64,000 nt of DNA from Leifsonia aquatica H1aii (GTDB lineage Bacteria; Actinomycetota; Actinomycetes; Actinomycetales; Microbacteriaceae), in the NCBI RefSeq assembly GCF_000633535.1, contig NZ_AYMR01000010.1, positions 1 to 64,000 of the forward strand, read 5' to 3'. Position numbers and translations under genes: made by a program. The notes under the pieces are model-generated. The model worked only from the letters and a program-made list of their open reading frames with translations. It did no database searches and was not told the origin of the DNA. The number at the start of each line of letters is the position of its first letter. The first letter of the stretch is position 1. Positions 36,192-44,447 of the stretch are shown here, in pieces.

Positions 36192-36237
36192 GGCGAGACA
36201 CGCCGCCGGCGCACCCGCCCCGACGGCGCGTCTCGCC
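36192..36237. repeat. 46-nt palindromic intergenic element, copy 2
   Basis: Arms 36192-36205 and 36224-36237 (14 nt, one mismatch) flank an 18-nt loop containing CGGCGCAC. Geometry and core sequence equal copy 1 at 135-180. It too lies between convergent genes. Confidence 0.75.
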
Positions 36238-36253
36238 GGATGGAGGCCGCGGC

Positions 36254-37237
36254 TCAGCCGCGGGTGGCCCGTCCGTTCACGCTCCGGCGCTCGATGGAGA
36301 CGCGGAGGCCCGCACGGCGGAGCCCGAGCGCGACGAGGACGAGCACGACCAGGGCGAAGGCGCCCGCGATACCCCACGAGAGCGCCCCGGACGGGTTGTC
36401 CGAGAGCGTCGCCGCGTACCAGCAGCCCACCCACGGCGTGACGGCGATGGCGAAGACCGGCACCGCGGCCGGCTTGCGGGCCAGCAGCAGGAGTACGACG
36501 ATCAGCGCCAGCGAGGCCACCAGCACGGACGGTGGGATGCGCGCGGCGAAGATGATCCAGAACTGCCGGTCGTACGGGTAGTCGGGGATCAGCATCCGGT
36601 TCGCCGCCGCGAGACCGACGAAGAGCAAGATCCAGGCCGGCAGGCCGATGACGAGCATCCCGCGGCGCGACGGTGCAGAGGCGGCGATGAGCGCGGACAG
36701 CCCGAAGAACAGCAGGTTCGTGGTACTCGGGCCATCCCAGCCCGGGACCACTGCGTTGATCGTCGGCAGCAGCGCAGCGCACGCCGCACTGACGAGCAGC
36801 AACACGCGGGCGCTCCGCGTGGCGCCCGTCAACGCCAGTGCAAGCGCCAGCACCCAGAGCGCGGTGAGTACGACCCCCGGGCTCAGGAACGGTCCGAACG
36901 TGTTGACGTCCGGCGCCTGCGATCGCAGCCAGGCCGTGCCCGGCGAGAGCGGCGCCCACCAACTCGTCCAGAGCTGGAAGACCGAGAACACCGCCCCGTA
37001 ACCGAGCGCGAGAGTCGCAGCACCCGAGCGCACGTTCCGCGGCAGGACCGCTTCCAGGCGGGCTCCCATGCCGTGCACGGCGAGATCGAACAGCTCCCCG
37101 GGGGCAGGTGCCGAGCGCCCCTCGCCCTCGGCCCGGTCGAGCAGCATGCTCAGAAGCGCGTCCGCGTTCCGCGCCCGCCACGTCGCGGGGTACCAGCGGA
37201 GCGCGCGCCGGTACGTCGTCTCGAGTTCGCGGCTCAT
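36254..37237 (-). CDS. Hypothetical membrane protein paired with PadR regulator
   Basis: The 327-residue protein has a soluble N-terminal part (MSRELETTYRRALRWYPATWRARNADALLSMLLDRAEGEGR) resembling the short helical domain often encoded beside PadR regulators, followed by about eight hydrophobic segments and a basic tail. I do not recognise the membrane part. The ATG overlaps the stop of the PadR gene by 4 nt, so the two are translated together and the regulator most likely controls this gene. The substrate or signal is unknown. Confidence 0.75.
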   Translation of the reverse strand: MSRELETTYRRALRWYPATWRARNADALLSMLLDRAEGEGRSAPAPGELFDLAVHGMGARLEAVLPRNVRSGAATLALGYGAVFSVFQLWTSWWAPLSPGTAWLRSQAPDVNTFGPFLSPGVVLTALWVLALALALTGATRSARVLLLVSAACAALLPTINAVVPGWDGPSTTNLLFFGLSALIAASAPSRRGMLVIGLPAWILLFVGLAAANRMLIPDYPYDRQFWIIFAARIPPSVLVASLALIVVLLLLARKPAAVPVFAIAVTPWVGCWYAATLSDNPSGALSWGIAGAFALVVLVLVALGLRRAGLRVSIERRSVNGRATRG

Positions 37238-37581
37238 TCGCCCGCTCCCACGATCGCGAGCCGCGGTCCTCGCCGGAGGCGTTCCGTCGCCAGCCGCGCG
37301 TTCTCCGCGAGCCGTGCGGCCTCGGACTGCAAACGCTCCCGTCCCGCGTCGGAGAGGTCGAAATAGCGTCGCAGGCGGCCTGCGACGACCTCGTCGCGCA
37401 CATGGACGACCAGACCGGCCGCCTCGGTGCGCTCGATCATCGCGTACAGCGAGCCGACCTTCAGACGAAGCCGGCCGCCCGAGAGCTCGGCCACCTCCGA
37501 CAGGAGCGCGTAGCCGTGCTTGGGCCCGTCCGCCAGGGCCGTCAGAAGGAGGAACGACGGTTCCCGCAGTTCTATGGTCAT
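37234..37581 (-). CDS. PadR family transcriptional regulator
   Basis: The 115-residue protein is a PadR winged helix: MTIELREPSFLLLTALADGPKHGYALLSEVAELSGGRLRLKVGSLYAMIERTEAAGLV followed by the wing (RRYFDLSDAGRERL) and a dimerisation helix. The start at 37581 is chosen because it gives the canonical PadR N-terminus; an in-frame ATG at 37626 would add 15 unrelated residues upstream of the promoter. It is first in a two-gene operon with the membrane protein and has a small inverted repeat at its start codon. Confidence 0.9.
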   Translation of the reverse strand: MTIELREPSFLLLTALADGPKHGYALLSEVAELSGGRLRLKVGSLYAMIERTEAAGLVVHVRDEVVAGRLRRYFDLSDAGRERLQSEAARLAENARLATERLRRGPRLAIVGAGE

Positions 37582-37612
37582 GTATCCATGATACTCACGT
37601 GGTGTGACTATA
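37582..37612 (-). promoter_or_regulatory. padR promoter and candidate operator
   Basis: On the minus strand TATAGT (37607-37612) serves as a -10, and an inverted repeat GTATC-ATG-GATAC (37582-37594) lies directly before the ATG. A repressor bound there would stop transcription just past its start. No clear ribosome site is present. Confidence 0.5.
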
Positions 37613-37666
37613 GAGCAGCTCGACACGCCATCGGACTGACCACCGCGCAGCCCCGGGGATCGCGAA

Positions 37667-37694
37667 AGGGCCGCCTCCCGAAGGAGACGGCCCT
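37667..37694 (-). terminator. Terminator of the ctaC-ctaD-ctaF operon
   Basis: A 12-bp stem with one mismatch (37667-37678 with 37683-37694) closes a CGAA tetraloop, 23 nt after the ctaF stop. Confidence 0.7.
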
Positions 37695-37717
37695 GTCGTA
37701 CAGCGCGTGCGCGAGGC

Positions 37718-38140
37718 TCAGCGGGCGAAGTAGCCGCGGTAGTACTCGAACACCCAGCCGACGATGCAGATGAGGCTGAACGCGACGCCGATGAAGCAGA
37801 TCCAGAATCCGACGGCCAGACCGAGGATCACCAGAGCGGCCCCGGTGGCGAGGGCGATCGGCCACCAGCTCCACGGGCTGAAGTGCCCGAGTTCGGGGTC
37901 GCCGTCGTCGATGTTGGCGTCGAGACGGTCCTCCGGCAGCTCACCGCCCTGCGAGGCGTGCGTACGGCCGATGAAGAAGGCGATGAACGCCGCCAGGATC
38001 GCGCTCAGGACGAGCGCGACGGTTCCGACCCACTCGACCTTCTGGTGCATCGGGTCGAGGAGGCTCCACACGGTGTAGACCACCGCGGAGAGGATGAAGA
38101 AGATCGAGAGGATCCAGAAGAGGATGGCATTGGCTCTCAT
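37718..38140 (-). CDS. ctaF: Cytochrome c oxidase subunit IV (actinobacterial CtaF)
   Basis: The 140-residue membrane protein is the small fourth subunit of the actinobacterial aa3 oxidase. It has two N-terminal helices (about 5-27 and 35-57), a loop with GELPEDRLDANIDDGDPELGHFSPWSWWPI, the signature region of CtaF, and two C-terminal helices ending in CIVGWVFEYYRGYFAR. It begins 3 nt after the ctaD stop. Confidence 0.92.
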   Translation of the reverse strand: MRANAILFWILSIFFILSAVVYTVWSLLDPMHQKVEWVGTVALVLSAILAAFIAFFIGRTHASQGGELPEDRLDANIDDGDPELGHFSPWSWWPIALATGAALVILGLAVGFWICFIGVAFSLICIVGWVFEYYRGYFAR

Positions 38141-38143
38141 GGG

Positions 38144-39892
38144 CTACTTCACCTCGTTGTTCGCGACGTCGAGCACGGGGGCGTCCGGGGCGTCCTTGGC
38201 GCCGCCGACACCGATCGGGATGCCGGCCTCCGGGTGGTTCAGGTCGAACGCCGGCGACTCCGAACGGATGCGCGGGATCGACGTGAAGTTGTGGCGCGGC
38301 GGCGGGCAGCTGGTCGCCCATTCGAGCGAGCGGCTGTAGCCCCAGGGGTCGTTGACCGTGACCTTGGGCGCGTTGCGCGCGGTCAGGTACACGTTCACGA
38401 AGAACGGGATCATCGAGATCGCCAGGATGCCGGCACCGATCGAGGACAGCTGGTTCATCCAGGTGAAGCCGTCCGACGGCAGGTAGGTCGCATAGCGACG
38501 GGGCATGCCCACGACGCCGAGCCAGTGCTGCACGAGGAAGGTCGTGTGGAAGCCGATGAACAGCAGCCAGAAGTGCCACTTGCCCAGTCGGTCGTTGAGC
38601 ATCTTGCCCGTCCACTTCGGCCACCAGAAGTAGAAGCCGGCGAACATCGCGAACACGACGGTTCCGAAGACGACGTAGTGGAAGTGCGCCACGACGAAGT
38701 ACGTGTCGGAGACGTGGAAGTCCAGCGGCGGCGACGCGAGGATGACACCGGTCAGACCACCGAAGGTGAAGGTGATCAGGAAGCCGATCGACCACAGCAT
38801 GGGCGACTCGAAGGTCAGCGACCCGCGCCACATGGTGCCGATCCAGTTGAAGATCTTCACACCGGTCGGTACCGCGATGAGCATCGTCATCAGCGAGAAC
38901 CAGGGCAGCAGCACCGAGCCGGTCACGTACATGTGGTGCGCCCACACCGTGACGGAGAGGGCCGCGATCGCGATCGTCGCGTAGATGAGGGTCTTGTACC
39001 CGAAGATCGGCTTGCGGCTGAACACCGGGAAGATCTCCGAGACGATGCCGAAGAACGGCAGCGCGATGATGTACACCTCGGGATGGCCGAAGAACCAGAA
39101 CAGGTGCTGCCAGAGCAGGGCTCCGCCGTTGGCCGCATCGTAGATGTGGGCGTCGAAGACGCGGTCGGCCGCGAGGGCGAACATCGCCGCGGCGAGCACC
39201 GGGAAGGCCATCAGCACGAGGATCGAGGTCACCAGGGTGTTCCAGGTGAAGATCGGCATGCGGAACATGGTCATGCCCGGGGCGCGCATGGTGATGATCG
39301 TGGTGATGAAGTTCACCGCGCCGAGGATGGTGCCGAAGCCCGAGAGACCGAGGCCGAGCACCCAGAGGTTGCCGCCGATCCCCGGTGAGAAGGTCGTGCT
39401 CGACAAGGGCGCATACGCGAACCAGCCGAACGAGGCCGCACCCTGCGGGGTGAGGAATCCGGCGACCGCGATCAGCGAGCCGAACGAGTAGAACCAGTAG
39501 GCCAGCGCGTTCAGACGCGGGAACGCCACGTCGGGGGCGCCGATCTGCAGCGGCATGAGCACGTTGGCGAAGCCGGCGAAGAGCGGCGTCGCGAACATCA
39601 GCAGCATGATCGTGCCGTGCATGGTGAAGAGCTGGTTGTACTGCTCCTTGGTGGCCACCACCTGCAGGCCCGGCTCGAAGAGCTGGGCACGGATGATGAG
39701 CGCCATCACGCCGCCGATGAGGAAGTACACGAAGGACGAGATCAGGTACATGTACCCGATCGTCTTGTGGTCCGTCGACGTGATGTAGTTCACGAGGATG
39801 TTGCCCTTGCGCTCGATGCCATTGGCGGTGAGCATTGTGGGCTTCGGCGCGGGAGCGGTGGTCGCCCCAGGCGCCGGTGCTGTCGTCGTCAT
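38144..39892 (-). CDS. ctaD: Cytochrome c oxidase subunit I
   Basis: CtaD holds haem a and the haem a3-CuB centre where O2 is reduced. The 582-residue protein has twelve helices and the expected ligands: the haem a histidine in [15 protein letters not shown], CuB histidines in [22 protein letters not shown] and [10 protein letters not shown], and [12 protein letters not shown] with the a3 and a histidines. The HPEVY motif also contains the His-Tyr pair of the active site. It lies 9 nt after ctaC and 3 nt before ctaF. Confidence 0.97.
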   Translation of the reverse strand: MTTTAPAPGATTAPAPKPTMLTANGIERKGNILVNYITSTDHKTIGYMYLISSFVYFLIGGVMALIIRAQLFEPGLQVVATKEQYNQLFTMHGTIMLLMFATPLFAGFANVLMPLQIGAPDVAFPRLNALAYWFYSFGSLIAVAGFLTPQGAASFGWFAYAPLSSTTFSPGIGGNLWVLGLGLSGFGTILGAVNFITTIITMRAPGMTMFRMPIFTWNTLVTSILVLMAFPVLAAAMFALAADRVFDAHIYDAANGGALLWQHLFWFFGHPEVYIIALPFFGIVSEIFPVFSRKPIFGYKTLIYATIAIAALSVTVWAHHMYVTGSVLLPWFSLMTMLIAVPTGVKIFNWIGTMWRGSLTFESPMLWSIGFLITFTFGGLTGVILASPPLDFHVSDTYFVVAHFHYVVFGTVVFAMFAGFYFWWPKWTGKMLNDRLGKWHFWLLFIGFHTTFLVQHWLGVVGMPRRYATYLPSDGFTWMNQLSSIGAGILAISMIPFFVNVYLTARNAPKVTVNDPWGYSRSLEWATSCPPPRHNFTSIPRIRSESPAFDLNHPEAGIPIGVGGAKDAPDAPVLDVANNEVK

Positions 39893-39901
39893 CGGTGTGT
39901 C

Positions 39902-40789
39902 CTACTCGTTGCCCTTGGGTGCGCCCGTTCCGGGCAGGTTCTGGTTGCGGTCGTACTCGGAACCGAGCTGGCCCTCGTACCCCTGGTCGCGCAGGCTCTG
40001 GATGTGAGCGTCGTACACGTCCTGCGGGACGATCTTCACGTTGAAGAGCATCGCGGAGTGGTACTCGCCGCAGAGCTCGGCGCACTTGCCGACGAAGGTG
40101 CCGGTGCGGCCCGTCGTCTCGAAGTACATGTAGTTGGTCTTGCCCGGGATGACGTCCTTCTTGTACAGCATCGCCGGCACCCAGAAGGAGTGGATCACGT
40201 CGCGGGAGTCCAGCTGGATCGTGATCTTCTTGTTCTCGGGGAGGTACAGGGTCGGGATGGACCCCTCCTGCACCGAGCCGGGCGTGGCGTTGGAGTCGTC
40301 CGGCTGCACCTGGATGCCCGGGTCGTAGACGTTGTCGTCGACGTAGTTGAAGTCCCACGCCCACTGCTTGGCGTAGACCTGGATGGTGAGGTCGGGGTGC
40401 GCGTAGGGCTTCTCGATCGCGTTCTGGTCACGGGCGGTGAAGGCGAAGAAGCCGAGCACCAGGATCAGCGGGACGATCGTGTAGAAGATCTCGATCGGCA
40501 TGTTGTACCGCAGCTGGACCGGCAGTCCGGTCTGGCCCTTGCGGCGGCGGTACACGATGACCGCCCAGACGATGAGGCCCCAGACGATGACACCCACGAT
40601 CAGGAGCACGATCCAGCTCGTCACCCACAGGCCGCTGATGCGCTCCGTGTGGTTGGTGACGGGCTGCTCGCCCTCGACGAATCCCGGGAGGAATCCGTTC
40701 AGCTGTGCCTGCGTGCATCCCGCGAGGACGACGACGAGCGTCGCGGCGATCGGGATGGCAGCCCATCGGAGACGGCGATTGTGACGCAC
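39902..40789 (-). CDS. ctaC: Cytochrome c oxidase subunit II
   Basis: CtaC accepts electrons at its binuclear CuA site. The 295-residue precursor has a lipoprotein-type signal (AATLVVVLAGCTQ, lipobox LAGC), two helices (about 53-75 and 98-118) and the cupredoxin domain with the CuA ligands in CAELCGEYHSAM plus an upstream histidine in DVIHSFWVPAM. The start is GTG 40789, 6 nt after AAAGG. Upstream is a tandem 19-bp repeat. It leads the ctaC-ctaD-ctaF operon. Confidence 0.95.
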   Translation of the reverse strand: MRHNRRLRWAAIPIAATLVVVLAGCTQAQLNGFLPGFVEGEQPVTNHTERISGLWVTSWIVLLIVGVIVWGLIVWAVIVYRRRKGQTGLPVQLRYNMPIEIFYTIVPLILVLGFFAFTARDQNAIEKPYAHPDLTIQVYAKQWAWDFNYVDDNVYDPGIQVQPDDSNATPGSVQEGSIPTLYLPENKKITIQLDSRDVIHSFWVPAMLYKKDVIPGKTNYMYFETTGRTGTFVGKCAELCGEYHSAMLFNVKIVPQDVYDAHIQSLRDQGYEGQLGSEYDRNQNLPGTGAPKGNE

Positions 40790-40814
40790 CGGTGACCTTT
40801 CGAGTGACTCTTGG

Positions 40815-40852
40815 ACGATTCACATGCAACTGTACGATTCACATGCAACTGT
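40815..40852 (-). promoter_or_regulatory. Tandem 19-bp repeat upstream of ctaC
   Basis: ACGATTCACATGCAACTGT occurs twice, head to tail and perfectly (40815-40833, 40834-40852), 26-63 bp upstream of the ctaC start. On the ctaC strand each unit contains TTGCAT, which resembles a -35. The perfect duplication suggests either a doubled regulator site or duplicated promoters. Confidence 0.65.
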
Positions 40853-40901
40853 ATGTGGCTCTACCCACCCTACTCCGACTGGCACCCCGATCCGAACACG
40901 A

Positions 40902-40926
40902 CGGGCCGCCCACAAGGGGCGGCCCG
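40902..40926 (-). terminator. Terminator after the Fe-S insertion protein gene
   Basis: A perfect 10-bp stem (40902-40911 with 40917-40926) closes the 5-nt loop ACAAG, 26 nt beyond the stop at 40953. Confidence 0.75.
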
Positions 40927-40952
40927 AGATGTGTTTCTGTGCTATGGACGGC

Positions 40953-41309
40953 TCAGTGGAACGAGTCTCCGCACGCGCAGGATCCGGTCGCGTTGGGGTT
41001 GTCGATCGTGAACCCCTGCTTCTGGATGGTGTCCTCGAAGTCGATGGCGGCGCCGTCCAGGTAGGGCACGCTCATCTTGTCGACGATGACCTCGACGCCG
41101 TCGAAGTCCACCGTCGCGTCGCCGTCGAGCATGCGCTCGTCGAAGTACAGCTGGTAGATCAGACCCGAGCAGCCGCCGGGCTGGACGGCGACGCGCAGAC
41201 GCAGGTCGTCGCGGCCCTCCTGCTCGAGCAGGCTCTTGACCTTGCCTGCTGCGGCCTCGGTCAGGCCGACGCCGTGCGCCTTGGGGACGGTCAGCGTTGT
41301 GTCGGTCAT
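40953..41309 (-). CDS. erpA: Iron-sulfur cluster insertion protein (A-type, ErpA-like)
   Basis: A-type carriers hand Fe-S clusters to target enzymes. The 118-residue protein has the fold and the three conserved cysteines: one in QPGGCSGLIYQLYFDE and the C-x-C pair near the end, GSCACGDSFH. Start ATG 41309 follows GAGGAG by 4 nt; an in-frame ATG four codons upstream lies at that ribosome site. It is a single gene between ctaC and the dipeptidase, with its own terminator. The nearby respiratory Rieske protein is a plausible client, by inference only. Confidence 0.92.
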   Translation of the reverse strand: MTDTTLTVPKAHGVGLTEAAAGKVKSLLEQEGRDDLRLRVAVQPGGCSGLIYQLYFDERMLDGDATVDFDGVEVIVDKMSVPYLDGAAIDFEDTIQKQGFTIDNPNATGSCACGDSFH

Positions 41310-41404
41310 GGAACTCCTCACACGAAAAGGGGACTTCTGATTGCGAAATCTGCGTCGATTGTACGTCGGAAAGCCGGGAGGCTGTCCAGACGTTCAGACG
41401 GCGC

Positions 41405-42841
41405 TCAGTCGGCGCGGCGGTCCAGCCGCGCCAGCAGGAGCGCCTCGGACAGGATCGCGCGCGCGAAGACGCCGAGGTGGAGCGACTCGTTCGGGCTGTG
41501 CGCCCGCGAGTCGGGGTCCTCCACGCCCGTGACGAGGATCTGCGCCGCCGGGAACTCGCGCACGAGGTCGGCGATGAACGGGATCGAGCCTCCGACGCCG
41601 GTCTCCGCGGCCGGGGCGCCCCACGCATCGGCCATCGCGCGCTTGGCCTCGGTCGCCGCCCAGCCGGCGGTGTCGACGAGGAACGCCTCGCCGGTGTCCA
41701 CATCGCTGATGTCGATGTGAGCGCCGAACGGCGCGTGGGCGCGCAGGTGCCGCTCCAGCGCCGCGTACGCGTCGGCCGCGGGCTGCCCGGGCGCGACGCG
41801 GGCGCTCACGCGGACGGCCACGCTCGGCAGCAGGGTGTTGGAGGCGTTGGCCACGCTCGGCGCGTCGATCCCCGTGATGGTGATCGTCGGCTTGGACCAC
41901 AAGCGCGACAGGATGGGCCCGGTGCCCACCGGGGTGACGCCCGGCAGCAGGGCGGCCTCCTCGTGGAACTGCTCGTCGCTGAGGTGCGGCGGCTCCGCGG
42001 CGCCGTCGTAGGAGAGGACGCCGTCGACGGCGACCTCTCCGTTGTCGTCGTGCAGGGTCGCCAGCAGCTTCACGAGTGCGAGCATGGCGTCCGGCGCCGC
42101 TCCCCCGTACATGCCGGAGTGCGACGCGTGCTCGAGCGTCGAGACGGCCAGACGGAAGGTCACGTTGCCGCGCAGCGAGACGGTGAGGGCAGGCGTGTTC
42201 ACATCGACGTTGTCGGAGTCCGCGACGACGATCACATCGGCGGCGAGGGCGGCGGCGTTCTCGTGCAGGAAGTTCGCGAAGGAGCGGGAGCCGAACTCCT
42301 CCTCACCCTCGATGAAGACGGCGAGCCCGAGGTCGAAGTCCGGTCCGAGCGCCTCGACCAGCGCGCGGATGCTCGCGACGTGCGCCATGACGCCGGCCTT
42401 GTCGTCCGCGGCACCGCGACCGAAGAGGCGGTCGCCGCGCACGGTCGGCTCGAACGGCGGGGTGTCCCAGTCGTCATCCGATCCGGGCGGCTGCACGTCG
42501 TGGTGCGCGTACAGCAGCACGGTCGGCCGGCCGTTGCGCGCCGCGCGGGTCGCCAGCACGGCGGGCTGACCGAGCTGGTCGCCCTCGATCGGCGCCTGCT
42601 TCACCTCCACGCTCTCGAAGACAGCGGTGTCGCGCAGCAGCGCGGCGACGGCGTCGGCGCTGGCGCGGACGTGGGCCGGGTCGAACGCGGACCACGACAC
42701 GGACGGGATGCGGACGAGGCGGGAGAGGTCGGCCACCGTGGACGGCAGCCCCGTCTCGACCGCCGTGCGGACCCGCTCCTCGCCCGCAGGATCGTCCGCG
42801 GGCGTCGAATACTGGTCGGAAGACGTCTGGGAGTCTGTCAT
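41405..42841 (-). CDS. M20 family dipeptidase / peptidase
   Basis: The 478-residue zinc peptidase shows the M20 ligands: YAHHDVQPPG (His-Asp), FGRGAADDKAGVMAH (bridging Asp), the catalytic pair in VFIEGEEEFGS, ADSDNVD and a C-terminal histidine in SRAHSPNESLHLG. A lid dimerisation domain with HSGMYGGAAPDAM sits between, as in dipeptidase subgroup M20 proteins that cleave short peptides. The start at 42841 is set by TAAGAT-N7-ATG; a much longer open frame upstream runs antisense through the next gene. It is divergent from the DUF3043 gene. Confidence 0.92.
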   Translation of the reverse strand: MTDSQTSSDQYSTPADDPAGEERVRTAVETGLPSTVADLSRLVRIPSVSWSAFDPAHVRASADAVAALLRDTAVFESVEVKQAPIEGDQLGQPAVLATRAARNGRPTVLLYAHHDVQPPGSDDDWDTPPFEPTVRGDRLFGRGAADDKAGVMAHVASIRALVEALGPDFDLGLAVFIEGEEEFGSRSFANFLHENAAALAADVIVVADSDNVDVNTPALTVSLRGNVTFRLAVSTLEHASHSGMYGGAAPDAMLALVKLLATLHDDNGEVAVDGVLSYDGAAEPPHLSDEQFHEEAALLPGVTPVGTGPILSRLWSKPTITITGIDAPSVANASNTLLPSVAVRVSARVAPGQPAADAYAALERHLRAHAPFGAHIDISDVDTGEAFLVDTAGWAATEAKRAMADAWGAPAAETGVGGSIPFIADLVREFPAAQILVTGVEDPDSRAHSPNESLHLGVFARAILSEALLLARLDRRAD

Positions 42842-42846
42842 GCGGG

Positions 42847-42854
42847 TAATCTTA
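42847..42854. promoter_or_regulatory. Overlapping divergent -10 elements (TAATCT / TAAGAT)
   Basis: TAATCT (42847-42852, plus) and TAAGAT (42849-42854, minus) share four bases. The minus one lies 7 nt before the M20 ATG and would give a leaderless mRNA; the plus one leaves about 20 nt of leader with AAGG before the TTG of the DUF3043 gene. Confidence 0.5.
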
Positions 42855-42880
42855 AGTGACCCACAACCGAAGGCTGAGCG

Positions 42881-43477
42881 TTGGCGAAACGAGACCACCC
42901 GGCGACCGAGGCGGAGACGCCGATCGTCGAGACCCCCGAAGAGACGGCAGAGCGACTGACGCAGGGCAAGGGCGCGCCGACGCCCTCCCGGCGCGAGCAG
43001 GAGGCCGCCCGCAAGCGCCCCCTGGTGCCCGGCGACCGCAAAGAGGCGGCACGCAATGCGCGCACCAAGCAGGCGGAGGCGCGTGAGAAGGCGCGCATCG
43101 GCATGGCCAACGGCGACGAGCGCTACCTCACCCAGCGCGACCGGGGACCGCAGCGGCGCTACGTCCGCGACTACGTCGACGCCCGATTCAGCATCGGCGA
43201 GTTCCTCATCCCGGTGATGCTGGTCATCATCGTCCTGAGCTTCCTGCCGTGGCAGTTCCTGCAGGTATGGGCGCTGTTCGCGCTCTGGGCCTTCTTCCTC
43301 ATCTCGGTGCTCGACTGCATCGTGCTCGGCTTCCTGGTGCGCAAGCGCATCGCGGCGAAGTACGGCGCCGACAAGCTCGAGCGCGGCCTGCGCTGGTACG
43401 CGGCCATGCGCGCGCTGCAGCTGCGTGTGATGCGGCTCCCGAAGCCGCAGGTCAAGCGCGGCCAGTACCCCGCCTGA
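42881..43477 (+). CDS. DUF3043 domain membrane protein
   Basis: The 198-residue protein starts at TTG 42881 behind AAGGCTGAGCG. It has a charged N-terminal half (TPSRREQEAARKRPLVPGDRKEAARNARTKQAEAREKARIGMANGDERYLTQRDRGPQRRYVRDYVDAR) and two hydrophobic helices (about 106-123, 128-150), then an R/K-rich tail. The sequence PTPSRREQEAARKRPLV...RRYVRDYVD is the DUF3043 hallmark, an actinobacterial family of unknown role. The RNase H gene begins 1 nt after its stop, so both are probably one transcript. Confidence 0.9.
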   Translation: MAKRDHPATEAETPIVETPEETAERLTQGKGAPTPSRREQEAARKRPLVPGDRKEAARNARTKQAEAREKARIGMANGDERYLTQRDRGPQRRYVRDYVDARFSIGEFLIPVMLVIIVLSFLPWQFLQVWALFALWAFFLISVLDCIVLGFLVRKRIAAKYGADKLERGLRWYAAMRALQLRVMRLPKPQVKRGQYPA

Positions 43478-43478
43478 C

Positions 43479-44447
43479 GTGACGATCGTCGTTGCCGCCG
43501 ACGGCTCCGCCCTCGGCAATCCCGGTCCGGCCGGCTGGGCCTGGTACGTGGATGACGACCGCTGGTCCGCCGGCGGCTGGCCGCACGGCACCAACAACCA
43601 GGGCGAGCTGATGGCCGTCATCGATCTGCTGGAGTCGACGGCCCACCTCGACGACGACCTGCGCATCCTCTGCGACAGCCAGTACGTCATCAATGCGGTG
43701 ACGAAATGGATGGCGGGCTGGAAGCGCAAGGGCTGGCGGAAGGCGGACGGCGCTCCCGTCCTCAACCGCGAACTGCTGGAGCGGCTGGACCGTGCCCTCC
43801 AGGGCCGTCGCTACACCTTCGAGTGGGTGAAGGGCCACGCCGGCCACGACCTCAATGAGGCCGCGGACGTCCGTGCCCGCGCGGTCGCGACGGCGTACCA
43901 GAAGGGCGACGCCATCCCCATCGGGCCGGGCTGGCCGAACGCGGCGCGCACTGATGCGGGCGAGGCTCCGCCGGAGCCGACCGCCGCTCCTGCTCCCGCC
44001 CCTGTTCCCGACCCTGCATCGACGTCCGGCGCCGTTTCGCCCGGGCCCGCCGTCGAGGCGGACGACGCGCTCGAGCTCGACATCTTCGGCGACCTCGCCG
44101 TGGCGGAGACCGACGAGGAGGTCGTGGTGCGCCTGGAGCGCGAGCTCCTCGACCCCGCCGTGCGCTCCGATGCGTCGCGGGTCGCCGGTCTGCTGCATCC
44201 CGCGTTCGCCGAGATCGGCCGCTCCGGCCGGCTCTGGGGCCGGGACGACACCGTCCAGGCGCTGTCCGGCGAGGAGTCCGAGGCCGTCGGGCTCGACGTG
44301 CTGGCGATCGAGACGATCGCCGACGGCGTCGTGCTGCTCACCGCGCGGACGACGGACGCCCGCGGTGCGACGTTGCGCAGCTCGCTCTGGCAGCGCAGCG
44401 GCGACCGCTGGCGCCTACGCTTCCACCAGGGCACGCCGGAGGCGTAG
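43479..44447 (+). CDS. rnhA: Ribonuclease HI fused to a DUF4440/NTF2-like domain
   Basis: The 322-residue protein has RNase HI at 1-140, which removes RNA from RNA:DNA hybrids. The catalytic acids are D8 (AADGSALGNPGPAGW), E43 (NNQGELMAV), D66 (LCDSQYV) and D130 (NEAADVRAR); the helix with WKRKGWRKADGAPVLNRELL is the hybrid-binding handle. After a Pro/Ala linker (about 160-190) comes a C-terminal domain resembling DUF4440/SnoaL (ERELLDPAVRSDASRVAGLLHPAFAEIGRSGRLWGRDDTVQAL). The fusion is unusual compared with the better-known RNase HI-CobC fusion of mycobacteria. Start is GTG 43479. The 3' end overlaps pyrD by 33 bp, convergent. Confidence 0.9.
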   Translation: MTIVVAADGSALGNPGPAGWAWYVDDDRWSAGGWPHGTNNQGELMAVIDLLESTAHLDDDLRILCDSQYVINAVTKWMAGWKRKGWRKADGAPVLNRELLERLDRALQGRRYTFEWVKGHAGHDLNEAADVRARAVATAYQKGDAIPIGPGWPNAARTDAGEAPPEPTAAPAPAPVPDPASTSGAVSPGPAVEADDALELDIFGDLAVAETDEEVVVRLERELLDPAVRSDASRVAGLLHPAFAEIGRSGRLWGRDDTVQALSGEESEAVGLDVLAIETIADGVVLLTARTTDARGATLRSSLWQRSGDRWRLRFHQGTPEA

